The notes under the pieces: model-generated
What the model was told of the DNA's origin: nothing
Seen by the model: only the letters and a program-made list of their open reading frames with translations
Databases searched by the model: none
Translations under genes and position numbers: made by a program
Shown: one piece after another, positions 9,384-22,439 of the stretch
Layout: the number at the start of each line of letters is the position of its first letter
How positions within the stretch are numbered: the first letter of the stretch is position 1
NCBI GenBank assembly: GCA_020631735.1
Contig: CM036221.1
Location: forward strand, 9,405,381-9,469,380
Length of the DNA: 64,000 nucleotides
Direction: 5' to 3'
From: Saccharum officinarum
Taxonomy: Eukaryota > Streptophyta > Magnoliopsida > Poales > Poaceae

Positions 9384-12117
9384 TATTTGGTGATGAGATG
9401 GGCTGTCAGCCTCCCTTTCACCCACGGCCATCAGCACGGCCCGGCCCGGCCCACTAATCCATGCCTATATTTATTTTCATATATGTCCTATAATTACTTG
9501 GATTGAGGAGGCATTTTAGTTTGTTTCGACCACGACATAGGTGAATAATTTAAATAAATATAATAATATTGATTGAAGTGTTACTTTAAATTATATATTT
9601 TACTAGCAAATATGCCCGTGCGTTGCAACGGGAGAAAAAACTATCGAACATTCATGCAAAACGATGACGTGAATAGTACATATCTATTTATGTTTTATCC
9701 TTCTATAATTTATTTTATGATGAAAATTGACAATGATATCCATAATATAACAATGTTTACAATAATATAACAATGTCATATGTAACCTATATCGAATTAA
9801 AATACACCTTGATATATTTTTTCTTTTGTTGCAAAGCACATAAATATGATTATGACCGTGTCGATTTTCCACACAGCAACCATAATCAAGAATTATATAA
9901 ATTTATTTTTTAAACTTGATTAGACAAAATCTGCCCAAGATTTTAGTTCATGAAATAATTGGTTAGACCATTGAAGAATCCATATTTTAATAAAAATAAA
10001 TTTTGTTTCTAATCAAAACTATATCAGATGATGTAAAACTTGTATCTATTATTAGTTCTTCATGTTTTTTTGAAAACCCACAAGAGTGAGTAATAACAGA
10101 CAGAAATCTTGGATAAAAACCTAGCGGAGCGATCAACGAGCCACAAAACTGAGTAGAAAAATCAGAAATAAAACAAGTGACAAATATCCGAAACCCATAA
10201 AAATTGAAACCAAGCGAGAGATCAGATCAGACCAAAGTAGGTATAGCTAAAATTTTGCTGGCCCCACCAAACTGATCTAGCGCTGCCCAGTTGAAGTTAA
10301 AATAGTAAAAACTGAAGTTAAATTTAGAAAAAGGAAAAATCTGAAGGAAAAAAGAAAAGAAAAGGAAGTGCACAATATTAGCTTTTTTGGTTGAACATTA
10401 TCTTACGTTGTTTGATGAATCTTGATCAAGTATTAGTGGCCCTTGCATTGCAACGTGTTTCCAAAAATTTTTGAATCAATAAGACAGACACAGAAAACAT
10501 GAACATAATCATTCTACTCTGCCAGGTACATACAACATGCAACCAAACTAATATCTCCCTTCATTTCCAAAGGCAAGCAAAGTTAATATGCAATAACTAC
10601 AAATAAGTTCCACGTAGAACACTCTGTATATCCATGTCTGCTATGTTTTTAGCAACAACTCATCCACAAAAAAACACATAAAAATATTCAGCTTCTGAAA
10701 ATGTGCAATCACTGATAAGAATAATCAAAAGAGTTGTAAATATGATGTGCTGACTAAAACATAAACTCAAGTACAAAGGGACTACAACGACATGAGTGGG
10801 CCTTCCATTCTAGTCTTTCCACAGATAAGAAAATGGCTGCAAAGAGAAGAAAATCATGTTACTACAAAACATAGAACATCATAGAGTTTTAGAGACGTCA
10901 GAATTACCCACCATCTTAGTACACATTGAGCCATGAGCCCTCACATGAGAAATATTTGATAGTTCTCCTAGCCACTTCAGTATTACTTTGTTGTATTATT
11001 TTTATCAAGAAGAAAATACATTTGCAGTATTCTGCAAAACTGAGGAAGCATACACCAAATGCAACAATTGAGCTAACTGTCAATTTTACAGAACCATTGC
11101 TCCAAACTACAAACCATGAGAGGGGAAGGAATGCTCATATAATCTAATTGCATATTGGCAAGGACAACAAATGGACCTACTCCACATAGGCCAATGTGCG
11201 TAGGACTTGTTTCGAAGCTTTAAGCACCTAAACAGTAGACAATATTTCCCTAAAAATAGAGGTGTACGTAGCTACTACAAGTTTATATGGATGATCTGAA
11301 TTTTGGTTAAATCATGGACTTGGATTGCAATGTCACTTGCAAATAGAGACGCAGACTGACACTATTACTTCTACTTCAGAATTGAGTAATGGTAGTGCTA
11401 ATCCCTATACTGATAGCTAGCCAAAAATAGCAGAAACCTCTTCTCAGACCTTGTTTATCAACGAGTTTAGCCAATGTTTTTTTGCATGCACTCTAACAAT
11501 AGTAGAAGTCTGAAAATATCAAACACAGCAATAGTAACCAATGTCAAGTGTTGATTCTATTCATGAAAGCATAGTGAAGACATCATCTTTCTTGGAGAGT
11601 GTACCAATCTGAGTCGGGCTGTGTGGTCCTCCACCAAATGTACAGTAATAGTGCTGAATCCCTTCTAAAATACAGTGAGCCTGTGGATCATCATCCAGCT
11701 CTGATAAAGCAAAACTGGAGAAGGCACCAGCAGATTTTTAAGGCAGTGACAAATCCGATACTTCAAGCCTGTGGAGAAGGCACCATCAGATTTTTAAGGC
11801 AGTTATGACACGCAAGTTGTGACTTGTAAAGAAGCTGATACAAGTTATGATGACACAAGTTTTCGCCAAAACACACACGACCACGGCCAGGGGCTAGCAC
11901 TGCATACTGAGCCATCAAAGACCAATGTTGCCTTGGAAACAAAAAGGACATCAGTTTATCCAGGTGAAGCTTCCTTTTCTACTATTACAACTAACGGCTT
12001 CAAAATTAGTTTTGACCCAAGGTCGCCTTCCTCGCAAAACAATCTACCAGTTACAAGCACAGCTAATTGATTGGTTCATATAAGCACTTATCAAGATTGT
12101 AGTCCCATCATACTTAC
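9384..12117. other. AT-rich spacer with dispersed-repeat scraps
   Basis: No protein-coding gene is recognisable. Two short stretches resemble each other and copies elsewhere in the window: GCCCGTGCGTTGCAACGG near 9614 and CCCTTGCATTGCAACGTG near 10440. The 35 bases starting GGAGAAGGCACCA occur twice, at about 11721 and 11773. The right part may be intron or untranslated sequence of the minus-strand gene whose exon lies at 12118-12353. Confidence 0.4.
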
Positions 12118-12353
12118 CGAAAGGTCAATAAGTCACCAGCAAGCAGACTGGAGTAGCTACAAGGTGACCAGGTGTCATGGGCTCCTAGAACTGGTTGTAG
12201 TGCCTGTGTGGCATGTATTGGCTCAATTTTGCTCTTAGCAGCTTCATACTCTGATAGGAGGTCCATAAACTCATTGAGCAGCCACTGGACTTTCTGGTTC
12301 AGTGCCATCGATGGAAGCATGTCTTCCCTAAGAAGTTTGGGCTTCATCATCCC
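12118..12353 (-). CDS. Internal exon of an unrecognised gene
   Basis: On the minus strand a 236-base open stretch is bounded by a good acceptor (GATTGTACAG) and a near-consensus donor (CG|GTAAGTATG). It reads [20 protein letters not shown] at the start and then a helical, charged segment around [20 protein letters not shown]. The balanced amino-acid composition and strong splice sites argue for a real exon of an expressed or recently functional gene. I do not recognise the family and could not assign neighbouring exons. A 3.8-kb solo LTR lies about 315 bp upstream (in gene orientation) and may sit in an intron of the same gene. Confidence 0.5.
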
Positions 12354-12662
12354 CTGTACAATCGCCATCAGTTAATTTATGAACTGGAGATCATGTAAAC
12401 TAAGAACATGAGAACTGGAGTGCGTCTATTTTACAGGTCATGGACCCTCATGGTTATCAAGAAAGAGGACAAGTTAGTATTCGACACCAACTGATTTTCA
12501 TCAGACAATGATATTAACATATTGCCTTCAAAAAAATGATATTGACATATTTTCTTGGTCAGTTCAACAGACACAACTGAGCCTCACATAACAATGGTAC
12601 AAACTAACAGTCTATAAAATGCAGAAAGGTTCAGCAAACACTAAGATGCAGCAAAGTTCAGA

Positions 12663-12667
12663 ATAGC
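12663..12667. repeat. Left target-site duplication ATAGC
   Basis: This matches 16473-16477 exactly and directly abuts the TG start of the solo LTR. Confidence 0.85.
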
Positions 12668-15600
12668 TGTAACATCCTAGATGTTAAAAGCAGCTAAAAA
12701 TTGGTCATGAGGATCATCAGGCATAAACATCAAGCATTGTTGCATCAATGCACTCTATGTTCTAAGTATAGCATGCATATGTTTCATATGTCTCATTGTT
12801 TCATAGTAATGTTTCATGAAAGCAAGGAATGTTTCCATAATAGCATGACTATGTTGCTTATGGCATGTTTCTATTGTTGCTTTATAGTGTTTCACATGTT
12901 TCATAGTAGTGCTCCATATGTTTCATATGTTTCTAGGTTAGGTTTTATATGTTACATACTATGGTTTCATTTCTATTGATTAAGTTTTTTTTGTGATTTT
13001 TTATATAAGAAATTGTTGAAACAACAAAAATTTTGTTAATCTAAATTTTGTAGTACAAAATGTGTTTTATAATGTAGAATCAAGATTTGATAATGTTTTT
13101 ATATTAAACAAGATTATATTGGAGCCCAAAGATTGGAATTGACGGTGGTTTTCTAACTTAGCCATTTATGCCTAAGTCCTTGAAAATCAGCTATTAAGTC
13201 CAATTTTTGGGTATTTATTAAATCAATTTCCATGAATAAAATATGTCCAACTTTATTTCATTGCTTGGCCTCATACTGGAGCTAGGTTACTGCACAATTA
13301 GTTGTAATGTTTGAGTGTTAGATGTTCTTAAATTAATTCTCAAAGTTGCTAAAAAATTAGCTTTTCAAAACCTGAAACTGGATTCAGTTCACAGTTTCAC
13401 TGTACCCTTGTTCTTTATTCCAAATCTCAAAATCTGTCAATCTTTTGATGTTGTTGTCTTAACCAAAGTTGGAGATCTCATATCAGTGAAGAAGTTTGGT
13501 TCAGGCCATTCATTAAGTTACTTTGTGAAATCGAGAGAAAGGAAGGGAGAAACAGGGTCGGTTCAGTCATGAACAGTAGCATCGCCAGCAGCAGCTTCGC
13601 TGCCACACAACTGCTTGCTGCCGGCCGCATGCGCCGCCGGCCGCGCGTGCGACGCGGACCTGCTTCGGTGTCATGACCGCAAGCAGGAGCTGGACGTGTC
13701 GTAACCTCTCCGTCGCCCATGTCTCGCCGAGCCGGTCGCTAATTCCTTCTTCTCCTTCCTCAGCTCCGTCACCGCCGAGCTCACCTCGATGGTGAAATTC
13801 GCCGCTACTGTCGCTCCTCCTTCCAATTCCTCTTGTCCTCCGCTCCGCCTCGACCTGGCGCATCGTCCAGGCCCGCTCGCGCCACCCCTCATCTGCCAAA
13901 CCAGCCGCACGCACCGTTCTTGTCACAGCCAGTCACCATGGCCGCCGTAGACAGCTCCACTGTGTCCAAGCGCACCCCGCCACCGTGGCTAGCCCTTTCC
14001 GCTGCACCCCAGCTCCTCCGAGTGGCCGAGCAGGTCCGTCGCAAGCCCCTGGTGCTGCTAGACCTCTCAATTCCACCCCTCTTGCCTCGTCGTGGCCAAC
14101 GCATCGCCGTAGCCCCGCCGTGTCCGCCATGGACGCCAACAAGCCACTGCACCGTCTCTATCTACTCCGTTTTCACCCTAGGCCGACGCACGTCGATGTC
14201 CTGAGCATGCTGGTACAATCCGCGTCGTCGGAGGAGTCGCCGACGGCGAGAACCCATCGGTCAGCGCGGCCATGTCGCCGGAGTTGACCGGGCCCCGACG
14301 TCGGCTACAGTGGGTAAGCCGGGCTCGGGTGAACGTAGTTTTCTCTTTCTTCTCTCTTTTTCAAAAAATGAATAAATGTGTTATTTCTTGTGTAATTCAT
14401 AGTAAATACTAGTGCATGATAAAATCATGAAACTTTTTGTGTAGCCTCTTCATGATGTGCTCTATGTAGGAAAAATATGAGTTGAGCATTTTCAATAATT
14501 TTGATATGATTTAAAATTACCTCATTTAATTAATAAATGCAACTTCTATGATTTTTCTAGGCTAAAAGAATTGTCCAAAAATTGTAAATTTTGTTTTGCC
14601 ACTTAGTCATGATGTAATCAACTTAAGTAAAAATTTTTGGCTCAATTGGACAAAATTGATTTTATACTTAATTTTATGCTTAATTAACCAAGCAATTAAC
14701 CTTAATGACTTAAGGTTTGGTTTGACTTTGGAATTGATTATTGACCTTGGGTCATTAACACATGATGATCCTTGGCATGTCACTTTATTATTTGAGCTCA
14801 TGTTTAACATGTAATTAGTGAACCCTAATGATATTTCATGTGAAATAAAACTTTTCGAAACCCTAATGAACTTAGTTAGTTGGTTTTATTGGCTTGTAAC
14901 TGTACCGTGAAGGAAATTTATACTCAAGTTCTTAATCTTGTCATACCATCATCAAGCATCATGTTCATTACTTCATCATGTTGAAGCATGTTATGTTATG
15001 TCGTGTAGTCCCCATGAACGAGGATGTAAACATTGTCGAACCAGTCCCCGAGGAAGAACGGTCACCAGTGGAGGCTGGGTTCAATATGCGTGGGACTGAC
15101 CCCGAACCTAAGATCCCTGTCGACAAAGGCAAGCCCTGGATGCATTTAAACCCTAACTTGAGTTTTCAAAGCTTTATATCACTTATGCTTATGAGATGTT
15201 GCATTATGTGATTAGGAGTTGAGTGATAACCTAATTGATGCATTATCAACCTTGATTACTCAATATCATCCTTGATACCTGTTTTGATTTAAAAATGCTT
15301 AGTTATGCTTAACCATGCTTACTGAGATAAGCTTTCAAATGAAACGGTTGAAGTTGGCATAACCTGTTGGATAATAAGGTTTGATAATGAATTTGAGGCC
15401 GAACGGGTAACTTGCATCGGGAAAGGAGTCTTGATGTAGTGTTTCCGTATGTGTCGGTTAAGGACCGTACCGTTGTAGGCCCACCTGTGTTCGAGACTTT
15501 GCAACTAGCCACATGCTCTGGTAAGCCCTGCTTAGGATATCCTAACATGAGAATGGCTACTCGCACACCAGGAGTGGAGAGATGGCGGGAGTAGCGTGTA

Positions 15601-16472
15601 CCCACATGGCAATGGCTGGATTGGTGGAGTACTGTACTCTCGGGTGGCGCGGACCCGGTCTGGTCTTAGAAGATTCGAAGGTAGAGTTGATATATGCGGG
15701 TTAGAGTCTGGCATATGTCGTGTGGTTAGGGATCCCCAGCTGGGTATAATCGATTCGGATCATCGTTGCTCCTTGGTCATGGAGACTCGATCACCTGACC
15801 CACATCGTAGATAACAAGTGGAACTTTGGTTGAGGATTAAGAAAGAAGTTGTATGAGTTACTTGATCTAGAATAGAATCACTTAGATTCAATTAATGATT
15901 AATGGTGAGTAAAAACATGGATCTTAAGGACTCACTATTAGTAGCTTTTATGCAAAAGAACTTTGATTCTTGTTGGAACCTTACCTTGATTCCCCCGAGC
16001 CTGTATTCCTAAGTCTTCTCCTTTTTACGTCGGTTAAGTCTTATTGAGTACCCTCATGTACTCAGGGTTGTTAAACCCCTGTTGCAGGTTCTGACTTCTG
16101 CTGCTAATCAAGGTCATGTCGGTGGGCTCGACATGATTAGGATGTCTCTTCTACCTTAGGTGCTTCTTCTAAATTGCTTCCACTATTATATTCACCTTTT
16201 GAATCTAAAGTTAAGTTTTTCTTTAATATGTTTTGTAACTAATGTTATAAGACTTTCGCTCACCGATGTAAGTTATTTTTGTAATAAGTGCTGTAATATT
16301 GTGGCAACTCCATTGTTGATCCTGTCTGAGTAAAAAAATATGGATGATTCGGGGTTCTCCGAGGACACCCGACAGACTTTTTAAGTTATCTGGAACATAT
16401 GCATCGCCGTCAGAGGTCTTCGGGACAATGACACGTGCATGTGGACCATATAATTTAGGAGGTTCTGCCACA
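12668..16472 (+). mobile_element. Solo LTR, 3.8 kb, Tekay/Del-like gypsy
   Basis: The unit begins TGTAACATCCTAG and ends GGAGGTTCTGCCACA. It is flanked by the same 5 bases, ATAGC, at 12663-12667 and 16473-16477, as expected for LTR-retrotransposon integration followed by recombination between the two LTRs. No internal coding region is present. The length and the end sequences recall the very long LTRs of Tekay/Del chromoviruses of panicoid grasses; that lineage call is from memory. A GC-rich island at about 13560-14300 lies inside. Reading frames within it have no family similarity I can see. Confidence 0.85.
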
Positions 16473-16477
16473 ATAGC
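16473..16477. repeat. Right target-site duplication ATAGC
   Basis: This matches 12663-12667 exactly and directly follows the CA end of the solo LTR. Confidence 0.85.
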
Positions 16478-17599
16478 CATCTCAGGTTGTAAGTGAGAAC
16501 TAAAGACCAGATGTCAAATAGTCAAATAGTCACCAGCATGATTGACCTATGACTCATCTGGAGATGCAACCAAAGAAAAAGAAGCCAAGACGCAAGTCCT
16601 GTAATAGAGGTCCCATGTATACATTATACCCTTCTTGTGACAAGAAGCATTTTTCAGCAGTCGTCAGAGTCTATAAAATGGCTACAGATCCATCAGTCTA
16701 TAAGAAATTCAGATAAGAAAATATTACTTGCCTGCAGGTACCTTCAAAGCCAACAACCCAAAAATTTGCATTGAATACCAAGATACCTTTGCTGATATAT
16801 AATCCAACCAATGAGTTTATGTTCCTCTTGTACACCTTATCTCAGTTTCTTTTGTTGAAAAATGAAAAGGCACCACCAACACCAATCACATAACCTGCAG
16901 TTTGCTTCAAGGCAGATCAAAGAGCCTGAAAGCCTGGAACAAACAACAGATCTAGTGCATTCTACACTCAAAGAGGCTCACCTGGCATGTGGACATGGAC
17001 GTGGATGGGACGGCAGAGGTGGGTCATTGCGCGTGCCATAGGGACACATGGGCAGGGTCGCGATCGGTGCGGCAGCGTTGTACGGTGGGGAAGGGGCATC
17101 GAACTGCTCGCTCATAGAGCGCCATCTTGTTCCTAGGCAACGCATAGGGTCCACTGTCATATATGTTGCTTGCCAGCACCACCGCAATACTCAACGCCGA
17201 CACCGAGGAAAGGGAGGTCGTTAGGGCGGCGGAGGCATGGTGCTGAGCGTCGCCAGTTGGAGGGGGTCGCGTGCGTCTTTGCTGGCCAAGGGAGAGGGCC
17301 GCGCGTGCCGCCGCCACCATGAATCGCAAGGTGAGAAGAGGGGTTTGAGGGAGGCAAAGGCGAGGTGCTGGGCACGAGGCTTGTGTGCAAGGTCACCTCT
17401 TGCGTGCGGTCCGTGGAAGAGGAGGATTCGGAGCGACACGAGGGGCCCACTTGTCGGTGCAATGTAAAAATCATTGGGCAACCTTCGCAGGCGAGTGCAC
17501 CACGGAGTCGGGCGATGCGATGTCGCAAGGGTGGTTTTGCGTCGCCCGTGGACGGAATAGATCGCTATGTTTTAGCTGTAGAGATATAGAAATGATGAA
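16478..17599. other. Spacer with GC-rich segment
   Basis: This sequence was contiguous with the bases before 12663 until the solo LTR inserted. A GC-rich stretch at about 16980-17560 has overlapping frames on both strands, as expected of high GC alone. I see no domain or splice pattern that would support a gene. Confidence 0.4.
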
Positions 17600-17604
17600 C
17601 CATG

Positions 17605-19165
17605 TGAAAGGATCAAGATGGATAAGAGGGGGGGTGAATTGGGCTTCTGTTCAAATTCTTGTGGAAATTAAACCATACATTTAGCCAATTTCACCCCTAT
17701 GTGCCTAGAAGTGTTTCTAGATGATGTACTAGATAAAAGTTTAACACCCTAGGCTCCAATCCTACTCTAGCATGGCAATTCTAAGAATGTAAAGACAAAT
17801 ATGAATTGCACAAAAGTAAATGCTCAAAGTAAAGAGAGGGAAAGGGACACAACAATGTTTTGCCGAGGTATCGGAGAGTCGCCACTCCCCACTAGTCCTC
17901 GTTGGAGCACCCGCGCAAGGGTATAGCTCCCCCTTGATCCGTACAAGGATCAATTGCTCTCTACGGGCTGATTCTTTGACGCTCCATCACGGTGAATCGC
18001 CCACAACCGCTCACAACAAGAGTTGGTTCATCCACAAGCTTCGCCGGATGATCACCAAACCGTCTAGGTGATGGCGATCACCAAGAGTAACAAGCACTAA
18101 CTTTCACTTGACCGTAGAAAGCCTAATGAGTAAGATGGATGCACACTTGCTACTCCTTTTCACTAATGAGGACCTAATTCTTGGATTCTCAAATCTCAAA
18201 TCACCTCACTAGGCTCTTGCTCTCCCTTGCACTCTCAAGGTGTTGTTCAACTGATCAAATGAGCAAGAGTCCCTATATTGGATGAGTTGGAGAAGTATAA
18301 ATACCCCCCACACAAGTCCTAGCCGTTAGGAACAAAATAGTTCACTGCATACTGACAGGACGCACGTTAATGTTGTACCGGACGCGTCCGGTGCAGCGTC
18401 TGGTCGTCCAATGGCTACTGTATGACACAAGATTCCAAATATGACCGGACGCACAGTGCGTCCGATCAGTATCCACCGGACGCGTCGGGTCGTGGAAAAC
18501 CCACTCTGGAACCTTACTGGACTGTCACCGGACGCATGGACACATGGTCCGGTGCAGCGTCCGGTGCTGCGTCAGATCGACGCTGCGCTTCTCTGTCTCG
18601 ACCGGACGCATGAGTAGTTGCAACTGCGCGTCGAGTCAGCTTTCCTCTCAGCGTCTGATCGCTCTCACTGCATGAACTTGAACTGACCGAACGCACCGGC
18701 CAGCGTCCGATGCAGAGTCCGGTCGATCTAAATGGCCTAAAACTTCGTCGAATCGCGAACTTTCCAAAATGAAGTTTGTTCCATTTGATCCTCGGACTAT
18801 CTCTGATATACCTAGTGCTAAGTTTTACAAGTGTGCACCACACCTAAACCATTAGACTCACCTAGGTCAAGCTACTAGTTTGTACCCCCCTTAATAGTAC
18901 GGTCAAAGAAAAAAAAACAAAGTCCTAAACTACTCTAAGTGCCTCCTAACACCAAACGACACTTAGAACTAGTTCGTCCTTAACCTTGTAGTTCATCCTT
19001 TGTAAACCGAAACGAATTCCATCAAGGGGGCGTGTAAACCATTATAGCCCAATCAATCACCGTTATTGTGACCTAACTCAACCTTGTTTCTGCAAAACAA
19101 ACGTTAGTCACAATAATCTTCCGTTGTCATTAATCACCGAAACCACTAGGGGCCAGATGCTTTCA
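17605..19165 (-). mobile_element. Solo LTR, copia (SIRE/Maximus-like)
   Basis: Read on the minus strand, the unit starts TGAAAGCATCTGGCCCC and ends CATCTTGATCCTTTCA. The 5-base duplication CCATG flanks it at 17600-17604 and 19166-19170. The C-rich tail shortly before its 3' end recalls LTRs of SIRE/Maximus-type copia elements; this lineage is inferred from memory. A TATA-like box (TATTTATA on the minus strand) lies near 18297-18304. The part at 18370-18725 is unusually rich in the motif CCGGACGC and its complement. No internal coding region remains. Confidence 0.82.
18370..18725. repeat. Cluster of CCGGACGC palindromic motifs
   Basis: At least seven irregularly spaced copies of CCGGACGC or its complement GCGTCCGG occur, some joined as the palindrome ACCGGACGCGTCCGGT near 18378. 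The cluster lies within the copia-type solo LTR, just beyond its TATA-like box. Repeated short palindromes in an LTR suggest protein-binding sites, but no binder is known to me. Confidence 0.65.
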
Positions 19166-19689
19166 CCATGCACGTGCCTCCGAATAAATGTAGAACCCCT
19201 GTATGAATATACCATGCAATATATTAGAGAAACATATATAAAATGTGTCAAGATACATATGTATGTGCGAATTTAAACTTAAACATTTTGCAACCATTCT
19301 GCACCCACTCGTTGGCACATAATCTTTTTAACGATTATTAACTCTCATCGGGAACAAACGTTGCTAACAAAGATCTAGAAAATTACAAATGTTTAAGGTT
19401 ACGTAGAAATGATGTATAAACAAAGATACAATCCACCATTATTATTCCTAATCTAAAAGACCACATATTTCTCTGCTTATTTCTAAACCATGAAATCAGC
19501 TACATTATTAGCAATGAAAGATTAGAAGATGAAGTTACTAACCTTTGGAAAGTAAGAATGAATGAGATTGAAGATCTTCAAAAGAAGCCAAGAGTAAGAA
19601 TGGATGAAGTTGCTAACCGGCGGCCGAGAGCAAGAAGCCAAGAACACACGTGCAAGGCAAGACTGTCTTGGAATAAAGCATTATATATG

Positions 19690-19945
19690 GTGGGGACATT
19701 TAGCCCTGGCTGGACCCACCAACCAGGATAAAAGGTTGCAGTCCTAGTTGGTGGCTTCAACCGGGATTAAAGGGCGACCTTTAGTCCTAGTTTTAGCAGC
19801 AAATCGGGACTAAAGGTCCCTCCTGCAAAAACCTTCTATGCTAGCCGTAAGGCAGGGGATTTTAGTCTCGGTTGGAGCCACCAACCAGGACTAATTCTCC
19901 TATTACTCCTGGGTCCAATCCTGACCGAGACTAAAGCCAAAGATG
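19690..19945. repeat. Inverted TTTAGTCCCGGTTGG-type repeats
   Basis: Several diverged copies of a TTTAGTCYYGGTTGG motif and its complement alternate here. In grasses this pattern is typical of the subterminal regions of certain CACTA elements and MITEs. No terminal CACTA or target duplication was identified, so this is only a fragment. Confidence 0.55.
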
Positions 19946-20549
19946 TATGTTTAGGAAAAAAGAACTACACAATAAAATAACATTTTGGTCAAATAGAATT
20001 GTACTAAATAATAATTGTACAAAATAAAATAACATTATGTTTAGGAAAAAGAAGTACAAAATAAAATAACATGCTTAATTTCCTGGCAAAGATTATGAAA
20101 TCAAATTAAGCTGGGTGGCTTTTAGAACCTTCTATACGCATATATCGTTGAGGGCTTGAGGCAAGGACCAGCATCATCGAGTCCGAGGCACTGTGGATTC
20201 TAGAAAACCTCGTCCACTGTTTGAGAATTCGGTTGATATTTCTCAAAATTTATTTGAAATTTTTGTTTAAATAAAATAGGTATATTTCTGTTATATATCC
20301 GAATTACCAAAATATTGGTGGGTCCCAATTTTTTCAACCGATGTTTAAAATACTGCTAAAAACTATAGAAAGTACTACTACATGCCGAGCAGGTGATTAT
20401 ATTGGGGTGGACAGAAACGGTACGATCAATCGGGCTATAATAATCGAATTAAAAATGAGCAACAACTTCAAGTCAATTTTCGAGTGTCGCAAATAGCAAA
20501 AGGAACGGGATGTAGCCAACATGGCCATCGATGTTGTGTAATATATATA
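19946..20549. repeat. Dispersed AT-rich repeat fragment and spacer
   Basis: The stretch at 19950-20070 contains two copies of TATGTTTAGGAAAAA-ACTACA-like sequence also found at about 36301 and 47660. The rest is AT-rich and shows no gene. Confidence 0.45.
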
Positions 20550-20819
20550 GGGAGACGATACTCTGTAGCTGGCTACAGAATATGTTATTCTGTAGCCAGG
20601 TCTGATTTACGTGGTCCAGTCCGTCCCTGGCAAGCCCACCGAGGCATGCACATAGGAGCCGCATTAATTAGAGATAATTATGGCGAACGCTAGTGATCAG
20701 CATATTTATCCACGATTCCAGCGAGCGCGTGCATGTGATGGTTGCATGTGTGAAGGGCAATTACGATAAATAGATGCCAAATATAGTAGTTTAATTTACC
20801 ACAAATGCACTATCCAGTT

Positions 20820-21070
20820 ACCATAGTTGAATTTACCATAATGGTATCACTGAGTTACTGCCATCTCATTCAATCATCCAAATTGACGAAACATGTAAGT
20901 TACCATAATTGAAATTACCACAACAGTGTCATCTAGTTACCATAGTTGAAATTACCACAATCGTGTCATCGTGTTACCACGGCTGAAGTTACCACAATGA
21001 ACTCAAATTACAAAGTTGGATTTACCATAATTTCATCATCACCACAGTTAAAATTACCATAATTTGTTAT
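20820..21070. repeat. Array of TTACCATAATTGAAA-like motifs
   Basis: A degenerate unit of about 20-30 bases (TTACCA-ARTTGAAATTACCA) recurs many times. It lies just inside the left end of the TA-bordered element, in the position where subterminal transposase-binding repeats are found in other families. Confidence 0.6.
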
Positions 21071-21379
21071 AGTGTCGTGTCCACTATGCACGCTAATCCG
21101 AAAAAATAATATAGTGCACAAAAGCATTCCGTTATGTATCAAAACACTTACAACGGGCTCAAATCAAATGTACATCAAATACGATAAGTACGACTATTTA
21201 TTTTGACACCAAACATGAGCTACGAATGCCAAGACGAGGCCTTTGTGCCTCAAGTTCAGGAAGCTTCTTGACTGTGTTTTGGAGAGGTACTACATGTACA
21301 GAAGAGCAGCTGAGATAATTTGAACTGATCGAGGCACATTTTCCTGCATGGTGCATGCATCCTCACTAGAGTTGAGCTT

Positions 21380-21427
21380 CTCCGTTGCAATTGGCAAGGA
21401 GATCTCCGTTGCAATTGGCAAGGAGAT
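21380..21427. repeat. Perfect 24-bp tandem duplication
   Basis: CTCCGTTGCAATTGGCAAGG and its next four bases occur twice in immediate succession without a mismatch, inside the TA-bordered element. Confidence 0.9.
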
Positions 21428-22439
21428 CCCTTCTCCAAAAAAATCACCATGAAAGGAATATCCGTAAATAATATGAGAAATTCACAAAGATTTCTTGTTA
21501 AACATCTGAATAACTATCATTAGCTAACTGGTAGTAAGTAGACTTTTTTGCGGTCATTTGGAGGGAGAATTACCATAACTCAAGATTATTATAGTAACTA
21601 GTCACTGGAGTAGGAAATATTTTTGATAACTTGAATGGTGTTAGATGATACTTAGGAGTAAAAATTACCATAATATATTGCTAAACTATTCTAAGAAAAC
21701 AAATTACTATAATGATACTAGTTACAAATTACAAGATCTTATCATGAAATAGTTACAAAAAATCGAATAGCATGATATCGTAATTAGGATATGGTAAATT
21801 AGAATGTAGTTACGACAATATATTTACTACATTTTTTGAAGAATTATTTACCACAAACATGTACTATGCATATAAGCATTTACAATAATACTACAGATAT
21901 TTGATACTAAGAATATTTATGAGAATTTGCACTTAGAATATTTACGAGAATTTTCTATTATATTACCTGAACATAAGAACACTTATATTTACGAGAAATG
22001 TGTACTATGAATGTAAAAATTTACAAGAATACTGTGAACATTTTGTACTAGATTGATGACAAAATTAATAAGAACGATCAAATTTACCATTAGTGTAAGT
22101 TATATTATATTTCAAAACTATCATAGGACATCAATGCTTACCATGAGATTGATGTATATAATTTATTGGATACAAATAAGTACGAGAATTTTGTGGTAGG
22201 AAATTAGATATTTTACTAAACAGGGGCAAGGCATTCAACTATTTGGACCCGCACAAATTGGGTTGACTAAAGGAACACTACTCACTACCTAAATTTGCTA
22301 GAATCATACTGAAACATACGCGCCTAGTTTGAGATAACAAATTAGATCAACAGCATGCATGCAACCTAGTTTGAGATGCCTGATTAGATCAAGAGTGTGT
22401 GCAGGGAAGACAAAATATACATGGATGAGATAAATCACC

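Noticed and set aside
9602..9640. GCCCGTGCGTTGCAACGG phrase as a defined transposon end
   Set aside because: The motif recurs in grasses and in this window, but I could not pair it with another end or a duplication.
13560..14290. GC-rich frames of about 120 codons
   Set aside because: They lie inside the 3.8-kb solo LTR and have no recognisable domain.
17024..17528. Overlapping frames of 86-123 codons on both strands
   Set aside because: They follow GC content. No conserved motif, splice site or consistent frame was found.
20880..21070. Regularly recurring short motifs that could suggest a CRISPR-like array
   Set aside because: The units are degenerate, have no constant spacer length, and lie inside a plant DNA element.
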